Origin: Sympetrum striolatum
Taxonomy: Eukaryota > Arthropoda > Insecta > Odonata > Libellulidae
Assembly (NCBI GenBank): GCA_947579665.1
Contig: OX388350.1
Coordinates: 40,581,393-40,645,392 of the forward strand
Direction of reading: 5' to 3'
DNA: 64,000 bases
The notes beneath the pieces are model-generated. The model made no database searches and was not told where the DNA came from. It saw only the letters and a program-made list of their open reading frames with translations. This document shows, piece by piece, positions 21,667 to 32,678 of this stretch (position 1 is the stretch's first letter; each line of letters opens with the position of its first letter). Made by a program: the position numbers and the translations under genes.

Positions 21667-24197
21667 CATGGGCGTCGCCAGGGGGGGGCAGGGGGGGGCA
21701 GCTGCCCCCCCCTGGAGACCCATTCGTATTTTGGTTCGGGATGTCTTGTAGAAACAATTTTTAGGCACGAGCGTATTTGAAAAGAATTTAGACCCAAAAC
21801 AAAGTCATGTGTTGGCACGTGTAAACACCAATGATGGGAAAAGTACTTCCTCGTAGGAAATTCATTTATATCTCCAGCGCAGCACAAATATTTCAAGAAT
21901 ACTTTGCAGCAGAGTCAACAGCCATCCCCTTCCTTCCCAAAAGAAGAAAAGTTCGGTTTCAGGGTGAACAGTGTAGTTAGAACTGCCTCTCGATGCGATC
22001 AGAGCGCGTAGTTATGCGATTATGTCCTCTCTCTCAAACTTCCTTGAGTATCGTCCGACAATCGCCCGCAGAAGACAAAGGATTCAGTTTTTTTTCGTTT
22101 TCCCTTCAAAATAGACATAAGAAAGTTTTGCGGTGAGTATTTTGCAAATAGGCCCAAGCAGTGGCGCAGCGAGGGGGGGAAGTTCAGGGGTTCAAACCCC
22201 CCCCCAAGAGTCAGGGCTTATGACAAGCTCTGTGCTTTTTTCTGCTGAAGAGTACAAAACCCCAATCATTTGTTTGATAAATTCAGCGAAAGCTTTGCAT
22301 GCCAGTAAATATGGCTCCGATTACAGCTAAGTTGATGTTTTCGGTAGCAGAGCAGGCCTAGAGCCGACATCGATATCAATGGGACGCTACGAGTGTTTCG
22401 CACACAATGTTCAACGCATGCACTTCTTAACCATATCCTTTTGTTAGATGACTCACACCATAAGATAAGATTCCCATGAGAAGATTTCGAAAGTGCTGAT
22501 TCGTTTACTCCTCGCTAAAACACAAGGGAACATTCGAGAAGTAATTCGAAAATTACACCCTGAAAACAGAGATTAAGATTACGTTTGAGAGACAAACAGG
22601 TTGATAAAACGCTCAGTTAGATCTGTTGCATGTGACTGTTTTGAGGGTGTGAATGCAAAGCTAGGCTCGAGAATGGTGAATTTGAGAAATTCACAGGGAA
22701 CAGTTCGAAGGAGAGTTTAGTTTGGATTTCATAAGATACAGATGGACATCCGAAAATTTTTTCACAGTCCGCTAATAGCTCGAGGCCTCTACCGGGAAAA
22801 CGTAAGTTAATGTCTATGTAGTTTTTTGTAAAATGACCATTATTAGTTGCATAAATTAGGATTGTATTATTTTAGGGCTGTTATCGGAGGGCACATCTCA
22901 AGATGAGTTTAGCGACAATTCCAAAGGAACTGGTTCCTTTGTTAAGCATTCTGGACGATTAAAAGTCTGTACAGTAGACTCTTCATTACTCGGGATGATA
23001 TAAAATATACTGATCCTTATTTTATAATACCCGTTAATTTGCTGTATAGTTACGAAAATAATTCAATAACCGGGTTTCCGTTGAAATATGTAAAAGTATT
23101 GGAGCAATACTGCACAATATCAGTGAAAATTAATTTTGGATGATATTATTAATAATATACCATTTTGGAAGCAAATCAGTCAGCTGAAAGGTATTGTGCG
23201 CGTAAGTTACGCACATATTTATCGGAACTGTGACTTGATGACTTGAAATAAGTTTGAGAAACGGTTAAAACTGTGACTTTAATTCTTCAGCTTCCTTTTC
23301 GATGCAGCCAATTTTTTCTCTTGTGATAGAATCCCACGAATCTCATATCTGGTTATGCAATGCCCATTAAAAATTTCAATTCGTGGAAACTTTTGTTTCC
23401 TTTGAACACTCAGTGCGTAAGACTGGGTTTTGTATCATCTCTCTGCTGGTTAAACCACCAATTACTTAGTCTAAATAATTGTAAGTTGACGTCTTCATTT
23501 TTTCCACATTGGTATATAACTTGATTTCCGCAAATTCAATTATAATATCAACTATAATCAAGAGTCTACAGAATATTTTAATGCAGCCGAATTTTTACTC
23601 TCCGGTATGTGACGCATTCAATTGAAAACTTGGCTAATACATAAATAACGAAATCAGGCTTAATTGTAAGCCTACCAGAAAATTTCATCTGATATAAATG
23701 ATTTTTTGTTTCTTAGAAGAGGAGGTAATTTTAAAAGCAACGGATGAAGTCATTGCTAAGAAAGTTGCTGATGATATAGTCTAACAACGAAATATGTTCA
23801 AATAAGGATGGGTGCACCAATGTGGCGATTTATTGAGACATTTTATATCGCTTGTCAAATAACCGTAACTATTTTTTCCTTTTCACGCTTGGCAATACTT
23901 AAGCATCGAAAAAAATTAATTTTTAATAGAGATTGGACGTAACCAAACTAGAAATCCAAACAAAACTTATGATAAGTTTCCAATAGTTTGCTTATGTAAA
24001 CTACTATCTTGGAAAGTTTAATGAGTTGGCCATATAAGCGTTAAACTCCTCTAGTTGTCAATACAATTAGGTTTTGGAGGATTTGACATATTTGTAGTAA
24101 GAAGCGGGCATGAATAAACTAGCCCCTGTAAGTTAGGCATTTTTCATTTTATCTGGCAGCTTGCCCCCCCCTAGCCCAGTGGCTGGCGACGCCCTTG
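21667..24197. mobile_element. Non-autonomous hAT transposon with 8-bp target duplication
   Basis: Terminal inverted repeats CATGGGCGTCGCCAG (left) and CTGGCGACGCCCTTG (right, inverted) delimit 2531 bp, flanked by the identical 8-mer AAATCCGC at 21659-21666 and 24198-24205. Terminal repeats starting CA and an 8-bp duplication are hallmarks of the hAT superfamily. The left end continues into G-runs and a GCAGCTGCCCCC palindrome. No transposase frame is visible. Near 22158 a second hAT-like terminus (CAGTGGCGCAGCGAGG) may mark an older, truncated nested element. Confidence 0.85.
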
Positions 24198-24205
24198 AAA
24201 TCCGC

Positions 24206-24784
24206 CCTATGTTCACTTTCAAACGGCATATGGGAAATTCATATAAATATATACCAAAATATACATCTAAAGACCTTTAATTCGCAAGTGAATGCATGAA
24301 GCATATTAATTTTGGTACATTAAGAATATGAAGAATTAAATAATTTTTCAAAATTGTTAATTGAAACAATTTTCTTTTATCAGCCATGAGTCATTAGGAT
24401 ATAAACACTTATTGCACATTCAACTGACATATATTCTTAACTAAATAATTACAAAATGTAAGTTAAAAATAAAACTTTTTACAGGACAGTTTCCGATATA
24501 TTCTTTTCATGGACCAGTTCTTTTCTCGTTAAACATTATTAATGCTTCAAAGAGATCGTCACCGTTCTCTTCACTTCGGCTCGTGCTAGCCGCCTGAGAG
24601 GGTTCCGAGGGATCTTTTAAGCTCTAGTACATTTGAGATGAATAGCGAAATCGAATCTCCTCGGAGGGAGTAAAGTGATCGCAGCGAACGTTACTGTCCT
24701 AATTGAATTTGAAAGTGCTTTAGGAATTACGATATTTTGGACTTGGAAAATTATAAAATGGCAATATAATTTCTCAACTTATTT
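24206..24784. other. No feature seen
   Basis: Flank of the hAT insertion without recognisable coding sequence. It may be the remainder of the older hAT element whose transposase fragment lies at 24785-25048. Confidence 0.4.
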
Positions 24785-25048
24785 TCAGTAGAATACTGGT
24801 ATTATACTTACTTTTAGATGAATACGGATTCGAAAAATTGATTCCAGCAAAATAGTCTTCATTCTGTTCCTCGGCTTTGTCTTTACAGCGTTCATTACGC
24901 TGAAGACTCTTTCTACGACGGCGTTGCTTATCGGTAGGGTAAGCGCTTTTATGGCAAAATCAGCAAGCTCCTTGTATGTCTGTTCTTTCGCTGAATTTCT
25001 GAGGTTCCGAACACATGTCAAAAACATTTTATTGCTGTAAAGAACCAT
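24785..25048 (-). pseudogene. hAT transposase C-terminal dimerisation-domain fragment
   Basis: The frame contains LPISNAVVERVFSVMNAVKT followed by KPRNRMKTILLESIFRIR, the conserved block of the hAT C-terminal dimerisation region (SN..ERxFSxMN...K..RNR...L). Everything upstream (zinc finger and catalytic RNase-H-like core) is missing: at 25049 the sequence changes to a LINE on the other strand, which may have truncated it. It is not evidently part of the 21667-24197 element. Confidence 0.8.
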
Positions 25049-27480
25049 TTGATTAGTCAGCGAGAAGAGTTTGTAGAAAATAGCAGGAGCAAAATCATTT
25101 GGTGCTCGATTTTAAGACCAAACGGTAGTAAGATTTATGTTTGTTCATGGTATCGTCCTCCCGATGGCGAAATTGATTGTATTGACGATTTATCCGAGAC
25201 GTTACAGATAATCGGTGAAAAAATAATAGATCCCATCATAGATGTAGGAGGAGATTTTAACCTACCACATTGGCGGAATTTAACATTCTCCAACTCTAGT
25301 AGAGAGGGACAATTTTCTCAAAAATTAATCGATTCTTTCTCGTTGCATGCGATAGAACAGGTAAACATGACGAAGACTCGAACGACTCGTGCGGATGAAG
25401 GTAACATCCTAGATTAACTAGCCACCACATACCCACATTGATAACTAATCTCGATATAGTTGACGGTATTTCAGACCATGATGTCATAATGGCGGGGATG
25501 AAGTATATGTCATTCGCAAAGCTAACTTTTCGGAGTTTAATGTTTATATTAACGAGTGCAAGGATGATTTTTCCGCTTCTTGGGTGCAAATACAATAAAT
25601 GATAGTTGGATAGAGTTTCTCCGGATAATCAAAGAAGGTTTAATAAAATTCGTTCCTACTAAGAGCGTGCGTGAGCATAAAGAGCCACGGTGGACGAAAC
25701 CTAAATTACGAGCGTTACATAAGAAGCAAAGAGTCATTCACTCGCGATGGAGGAAACTCAAAGCATGCGAAAATAAACATCAGCTCGTAGAACAAAACTA
25801 TAGAGAAGTGCGAAAGTTAGTTAAGGAAGAAGCGCCGAAAGAATACCAGGAATATAGATCTCGAACCCTATTAGAATCATTAGGTGGCGATCAGAAAGAA
25901 TTTTGGTCATACGTGCGCGAGACCCATGGAGGTCATTTTTCTGTGCCTAGCCTCATAAGCGGGGAGGGAATTGCCGTAAATAAATAAGAAGATAAAAGCT
26001 AACTTACTTAAAGGGCACTACCAGAAATGCTTCACTGTAGACAATGGTCAAGTTAAGGATATTACCTCGCGCATTGAATCAGAGATGTGTCCCATTGAGA
26101 TATCGGTTGATGGAATTGGAAAATTATTGCAAGAGATTGATAGAAAAAAGGACCCGAAGGTATTCCCGCTGTTGTAATAAAAACTTTAGCCGATGAAATT
26201 GCTCCGCTTCTATAGATTTTCTATCAGAAATCATTGGATGAGGGAACCGTCCCAATGTCGTGGAAAAAAGCTAATGCCACTCCGGTGCCTAAGAAAGGGC
26301 GTGCGTCAAAACCAGATTATTATAGCCCTATTTCATTAACTTCAATCTTTTGCAAAATGATGGACCATATTATACCGAGCTCTATCATGCGTTTTCTTTC
26401 AGAAAAGGGAGCAATCAGTCAGAGCCAGCACGGATTCCGTAAAGGTAGGTCTTGTGAGACCCAGTTAGCGCTTTTTATGAATGACGTATCTAAAGCAGCA
26501 GACGGCGGTGTAAGATCAGACGCAGTTTTCCAAGATTTCAGGAAAGCTTACGACACAGTTTCTCACGAAAAGCTCATCCAAAAGCTGAATGCCTACGCGA
26601 TCGACGAAAAAGTTATCAAATGGACCTAATCTTTTCTAGAAAACAGATCTCAGCGAGTTGCGTTAGACGGAATTTTATCCGACGAAACAAGTATCTCATC
26701 AGGAGTTTCTCAGGGAAGTGTTCTTGGTCCGATTTTATTTCTAATTTACTTTAACGACCTCGTAGATAACGTAAAGAGTAAGGTTTGATTATTTGCCGAT
26801 GATACCCTGATATACAGAGAGATTTTGTCAGAAAACGATGGTAATGTACATACTTCAAAACGACCTGGACGTAATATCAGGATGGTGTACAGATTGGTAG
26901 CTGGATTTAAATATAAATAAATACGTTGCCATGAGTTTTACGCGCTCGACAAACATAATTCGCGCACAGTACCAAATTTCAGGGCATCCATTAGAGTTAG
27001 TGCACGACAACAAATACCTAGGAGTCACGTTTAGCAGTAACTTATCTTTTAAAGAACATATTCGAGATGCGATAGGAAAAGCGAATAGAATGCAAAGATT
27101 AACTGGTAGAACGTTGAGAGGATGCTCATTGAGCGTCAAGGAAATAGCTAAATTTCCCCTATTCGGCCGAGTCTAGAATACTGATTTGCGGTTTGGGACC
27201 CACACGAAGTAGGTTCAGTCTCAGATTTAGAGATGGTCCAGCGTTGAGCAGCCCGATGCGGGGATTTCAGGTTTGATAGCAGCGTTATGGCAATGATAGA
27301 GTCCCTCGGTTGTAATTCACTACAGATGAGAAGATCTGCATATCGTCGGAAACATTTCGAAAAGTTCATTCGTTCAGAATTTGTAGACGGAGTAAGTGCC
27401 ATACGCCTCTGGCGGCCAGTGGGTATATATCTAATTCTAAAAATCATAAACAATAACTGGAAAAATGACATCTCTCATCT
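25049..27480 (+). pseudogene. Decayed CR1-like LINE (endonuclease and reverse transcriptase)
   Basis: Frames at 25049-25417 give the later part of an AP endonuclease (WYRPPDGE, then GGDFNLPHW). Frames at 26234-26815 give a reverse transcriptase: PVPKKGRASKPDYY, SQHGFRKGRSCETQLAL, FQDFRKAYDTVSHEKL, then SQGSVLGPILF and the catalytic LFADDTLIY at 26789-26815. Several stops and frameshifts interrupt it. The start of the endonuclease is missing, so it is 5'-truncated. A related, inverted fragment lies at 49640-50100. The LINE leads directly into the sequence shared by both MBF2 3' flanks. Confidence 0.85.
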
Positions 27481-28066
27481 ATGAGATCAGATAAATCGTC
27501 TTTCTATTTGCTTTGAACGGTTACCTTCGTATCAAAAGCATTTACCGAATATACTCGTGTATGAAGCGGGTCATTTATCAAATTTTCATGCTGAAAAAGC
27601 CACCCTCTGCTTGTACTCGCATGAGGGTCCTGCTTACCTGCTTTTCAGCGAAAAAAGTCTGCCGCAGCTGAATACCTGCTTGTTTATTCCTAAATTGCTC
27701 AATTATCAATTCTTATAACATTTAAGCTACTGATGCCCCATTAAATTGATATCTGTTTATATTTTGAAATTGAACTAGTAGCTGCTAAAGTTACCATCCT
27801 ATGCTCGAATCAATTAGTTTCTTCCAGTTTTTTGTGATAAGTTAGGTACGACGGCTAATTTTCGTGTGTACACTATAGTTAAAATACCACTAGCATGATT
27901 TGAAGTCATCGCGAGTTAATTAGAAGTTTAGGAGGGTAAACGAATCGGTTATAAAGGCGTAACACTTTTTTAAATAAATATCAAAGATTTTCAAAATCGG
28001 TTTATTGGAATAAATTTCCAACAGAGATTGATCTACAATCGCTACATTTCAAGGCTTCATTTCCTG
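27470..28066. repeat. 3' flank of MBF2 copy A, duplicated at 50575-51212
   Basis: This block aligns throughout with 50590-51200, for example ATTTACCGAATATACT at 27541 and 50668, and the sequence around 28000. It therefore belongs to the segment duplicated with the MBF2 gene. AATAAA on the minus strand at about 28002-28007 (and the equivalent in copy B) is a likely poly(A) signal. Confidence 0.8.
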
Positions 28067-28240
28067 TCAGCCTTCAATCCAGGAACCATAGAAAACATCG
28101 AGCACTGGCTTTTTCGCTCCTTTCAGAATTATGCTGGTATTCACTGGCGCAAAAGTCTGTGACGTGATACTTATGGTGACGTTTTTGTGGCCCACTCCGC
28201 CGTTTACAATTTTTACCGTTCCACCTCTTCCGGTCGGAAC
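28067..28240 (-). CDS. MBF2-family secreted protein, copy A, exon 2
   Basis: Behind a TTTACTTTTCAG acceptor, 57 codons in phase 0 encode VPTGRGGTVKIVNGGVGHKN and VTISITSQ, matching the C-terminal half of MBF2-family proteins (a GGxxxIxxGGVGxxxVxIxxxSQ pattern). The C-terminus (KKPVLDVFYGSWIEG) differs completely from that of copy B. The matching first exon is 39206-39448, 11 kb away, because a Helitron array lies in the intron. The predicted product is 138 residues. Confidence 0.82.
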   Translation of the reverse strand, partial: VPTGRGGTVKIVNGGVGHKNVTISITSQTFAPVNTSIILKGAKKPVLDVFYGSWIEG

Positions 28241-28708
28241 CTGAAAAGTAAAAAACATTTTAAAACAAAAGAATTGTAGTTGAATCGCGGAAATGGATAG
28301 TATCTATTTTTCGGAGATGCTTCCATGCTCGAAGAAGAGATTTTGGTGAGGATCATGCAATGATCAGTGACATTTATTCATACATAACGTATTAAAGAAG
28401 AGCAGATGTGATTACTACACATCTAATACAGGAAGAAGTCAAAGTTTGAGGTTATGTTCTTCGCAAAGTCCGAAATAATAGACAGAAGGTTACTAGAAAT
28501 TGAAATAATTTTTGAAACGATTAAAGAAATCTTTATTCAAAGTCAATCACCGCCAAGTATAAAGTGAGGACTGCTTATCTCAAGAAATAGAATAATTAAT
28601 AAGGAATAAGTAAATTAAGATGAATAAACAGTAATAAAACAAAAGTTAATGAATGAATTTCTGAATATCAATTAAATTGCTATTGAACATTGAAAAGGGT
28701 ATATAAAG

Positions 28709-29130
28709 TCCATTAGTGAAATAGCTGCGAATGTCGCGTCACGCTAGAGGGGATATATGTGGATTTTTGAGGGGCTAAACACGCGTAATGCTCAGTAACC
28801 GATTTAACGATACTTTGTTTGCACATGTCACCTCCCTCAAGATGCACTGCATCTCCTATTTTTTGAGTTGGACTAGGCCCACCTGCGCAGTAGGCTACAG
28901 AGCATCCGCCTTTATTTCGCGAAAAGACTGCAACAATTTTGATAGTTTGGATGCTTAAAGAGCAGGTTTTTCTGAGGAACGTGCAATGAGGTGTATTCTT
29001 ATACCACGTACTTGGGGACAACTACTGTGATCGATATGTTTCTGACAGACATCGTTGAGCTTGAAGACTATATTTGATATTCTTTGTAAACTCCGCCGAA
29101 TTTTTAATTGTGTGACTATTTCGGGTAAGA
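28709..29130. other. Extra sequence in the intron of MBF2 copy A
   Basis: Comparison with the intron of copy B shows about 400 bp present only here (copy B passes from about 51935 directly to the shared GAAGAGTCCATAAAAT). It is thus an insertion in A or a deletion in B. No element was recognised. Confidence 0.5.
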
Positions 29131-29303
29131 CAGTCGGTGAAGAGTCCATAAAATGTAATAGAGTTTATAAATACGCATTTATGTAAAGATATCGAAATTA
29201 TGGATACAATCCGTAACGTAAAAATCTTGCTGAAAACACGATACAAACTTAATCACCGCTACGGCTAATGATGGGACAGATTATTTAAGCATGAAAATAG
29301 TAA

Positions 29304-29431
29304 TCTATATCTATATATATAATAAATCTGTAGAGGGGGTCGTGTCTGTACATTGATCCGATTTCAAAAAAAGTTGTATTGCTGGATACTAGGATTGTTC
29401 CCGAGTCCGAAACACATTTTAGAAATTTTCA

Positions 29432-29488
<57 letters not shown>

Positions 29489-32400
29489 GGATGTTACAGC
29501 ATCACTCAAAAACTATCCAACCGATTTTGATGAAATTTGGTATGATGGTCATTTGTCATCCGGGGAGTGACATAGGCTACCTTTTATCCACCTAGCTGTC
29601 CCCAGTTCGTCCCCAGTCTGGGTCAAAAATCTATTTCACGCTATAACTCTAAAGTTAATTATTTATAAAATTTCAAAATTTGTACAATATTAAAAGTCTC
29701 CCTAGCGCAAATGATAGGCTAATTTTTGTTGACCCAACTGTACTCGGTTCGACTCCAGAGGGTCGAATAGTTTCCATAAGAAATACATGGGAAGACATTT
29801 TTATCATTTGCACGAAAATTTTCTTTAACAAAATTAAATTAGAAATAAAGGTCCTTTGAAACTAAAACTAACACCAAAACAAAGGAAATAGAATAAAGTT
29901 TTTTATTATGGTAGTAAAATATTGCTTTCACTTCGAAGTTGTGAGAATTAGTAAGTTAAATACGAAAATTTTATGAGAATCTGATATTCTAAACAACCCG
30001 TCGTCAAGGCCAATCTCGATATCTTTAAATTCAAATTCGTTAGCATTAGCGCATCATCAACAACCAAGCTTTGTTTATAGCAACACCAGTGTTTGTTGAT
30101 TCTTTACGTGAAATTGATGTTTATCGTCGTATTAAATGAATCAAAAGGAAAAGGTGCGAAATGACCTCAGCTGTCGAGGCACCTTCATAATTACTACTAC
30201 TGCATAAATTAATCTTCTTTCCTCATATAAAGTAATTATATCTTCTTAGCTTGGTAAGTTGATAACTTTCTTATTCTTATTTTCTGCTCTAAATAATAAT
30301 CGTTTTATTTAGCGTCCCGCTGTGAATTTAATCTTTAACGCTGAAGACTAAATCAATGAAGATATTTGAAATATCCCTGAATTCAGTGATTGCTTCCATT
30401 GAAGTGTCAATAATTGGGCTTAATAAGCAGCAAGGAATGACAAGCCTTTGATATCTGACTTGAAAGGTAAACGAATTTTGTACTTTTAGATATAGAATGG
30501 TAAATTAAACCAAGAAATGTTTTATTGGATCATCTATTGGTGTGTTTAAGTATAGTTACTGTCCACCTACATCCACCTACTCGATATCTTTAAATTTGAA
30601 TTCAAATTCGTTAGCATACGCGCGACTGCAACAATCAAGCTTTGTTTATAGCAACGCCAATATGTATTGATTATTCACGTGAAATTAATGTTTATCGTCG
30701 TATTGAAAGAATCTTCTTTTCTCATATAAAGTAATTATATCATCTTAGCTTGGTAAGTTGATAACTTTCTCATTCTTAATTTCCGATCTAAATACTAATT
30801 GTTTCATATAGCGTCCCGCAGTGCATTTAATGAATCAATCAAGATCGTTGAAATACCCCTAAATTCAGTGATTGCTTTCTTTGAAGTGTAAAGAATTGGA
30901 ATTTAAGCAGCAAGGAATCTCAATCCTTTTATGCCGGACTGGAAAGGTAAACGGATTTTGTGTTTTTAGATATAGAATTGGAAATTAAACCAAGATATGT
31001 TTTAGTGGATCATCTATTGGTGTGTTTAAGTATAGGTACTATCCACCTATATCTTCTCTTGATAGTGATAATCATACATATTGGTATTTTGTTATGTCTT
31101 AAATAATGTGTTTAAATGTTCGTGTTAAGCGATTGCCGATACGTTATTAAGTTTTTTAGACTATAAAATATGGAACACCTCTCTCAGATTATGGGCGGCT
31201 GTCCTTTATTTTTATGCTTCGGTTCTATGCTGGCTGCTCAAATATTATCATTAGAAATACGCCTCAATATGTATGTTGTATGTTGCAGGGTTTAATTATT
31301 CCAAAAAATCAAAGTGGTATTCATTTTACGGACTCTAGACAAGTATCAAAGGAGATAAAATATACATGTATTATTTTCACTGCTGTAACTAATAGATTGT
31401 ATGTCTAGGCAAGGACAAATCGGATAAACTGAATAAGAATTTAGTCGAATAAGCATCATTTCGAAGTATGACCTCTAACAAGATATTTCACTTTCGAAGT
31501 CTTTTTCGTTAATTTACTTCTCATTTTCAGTTACATATGCTATAGAAATTCCCGCTAGAATGAAGTATTGCTGGTATATGGTTTTCCTTCAGTCCAATAT
31601 TAAAGTCGGGAACTTTTTTTCAGATATGTTACTCTATACATGAAAATATCATCTTTGAATAAGGAAAGGGTTAAGGTGACTTTTCACATAAGGGCGTGCA
31701 CCCAGGAAAATTCCCAAGGAAAAACGGACTTGAAAATTCCACCTCCTCCTCATTCCACGTTTATTAAAATATCGGAAGACAATATTTTTCGTCAACGGTA
31801 TCTGAAAACATTGAAATTAAATTAAATCCTATTCAAGAGAAGAGGTAAGAGTTCCCTCTGATTTTGCAACATAATGGTTAAATTATAATTGCGTTTTTAT
31901 CATACAGATGCGCTGCTTACATTCTCAATAGGATAATAATTTTCTTCACAATTCTTACAGTTAATTTAACAGCAGAGGTTTAGGAATAAAGTGTTAAGTA
32001 ATTTAATTGAAGTACAGCCAACGCCATCTTAAGGAATAAAATAGGTGTTAATTCATAAAAGGACAAGTTCTAATTATATTAACTACTTAACATTGTAATT
32101 CGTTTGCAGCGTTTATTTGTTTATTCGTTTATTAGATAGTTGCGATGATTTCACTTGCTCGGTGTCTGTCAGACATATTGGACGTTCTAAGCGACTGGTT
32201 CATTAGTTTTCGTTTGTGGTTTACAAGATTCGTGTGGCTATTTTTGGTATTTCGTCTCCATTTATTTGGTACTTAGTTGTATCCTCTATTTGTTGTAGCG
32301 GCTGGTGCATTAGTTTAGTCTGTGATTTACATTTGTGTACCTGTTTTTGTGATTTCGTAAGTCACATAGGTTGAAGAGAAGTATTGTTTTTTTTTCATGA

Positions 32401-32501
32401 ATTTAAGACTTTTCATATCTAAGTTTTTTCATATTTAAATTTCATTACTTCTTTCGATTTACATTAATTTTTCCGTTGAGAATCAACGGGCACTCCGCTA
32501 G
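29304..32501 (+). mobile_element. Helitron, unit 1 of a tandem array
   Basis: The 5' end is TC (TCTATATCTATATA...) directly after an A. The 3' end is CTAG preceded by the hairpin CCGTTGA-GAA-TCAACGG and an 8-nt spacer. These are canonical Helitron termini. The unit has a (CTGT)n run at about 29434-29488, an internal duplication (about 30017-30575 and 30578-31060) and small frames conserved in all units (31214-31408, 31640-31825). The latter is bounded by an acceptor-like TTTTTCAG and AAGAG|GTAAGA, so it could be a captured exon. No Rep/helicase is present, so it is non-autonomous. Confidence 0.85.
30143..30215 (+). mobile_element. About 70-bp LINE 3'-tail insertion inside Helitron unit 1
   Basis: The sequence GAAAAGGTGCGAAATGACC through (ACT)n is flanked by near-identical TAAATGAATC / TAAATTAATC and is absent from unit 2 (about 33329). 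It matches the 3' end of the LINE at 41826-41885. It is also present in unit 3 (about 36406-36480). It looks like an extremely 5'-truncated retrotransposon insertion with a target duplication. Confidence 0.65.
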
Positions 32502-32617
32502 TATATAATAAATCTGTAGAGGTGGTCGTGTCTGTACATTAATCCGATTTCAAAAAAAGTTGTATTGCTGGATACTAGAGTTGTTCCTGAGTTCGAAACA
32601 CGTTTTAGAAATTTTCA

Positions 32618-32678
<61 letters not shown>

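Noticed and set aside
21487..21896. Overlapping frames of 93-115 codons across the hAT left end
   Set aside because: They include the G/C-run terminal repeat and have no family resemblance.
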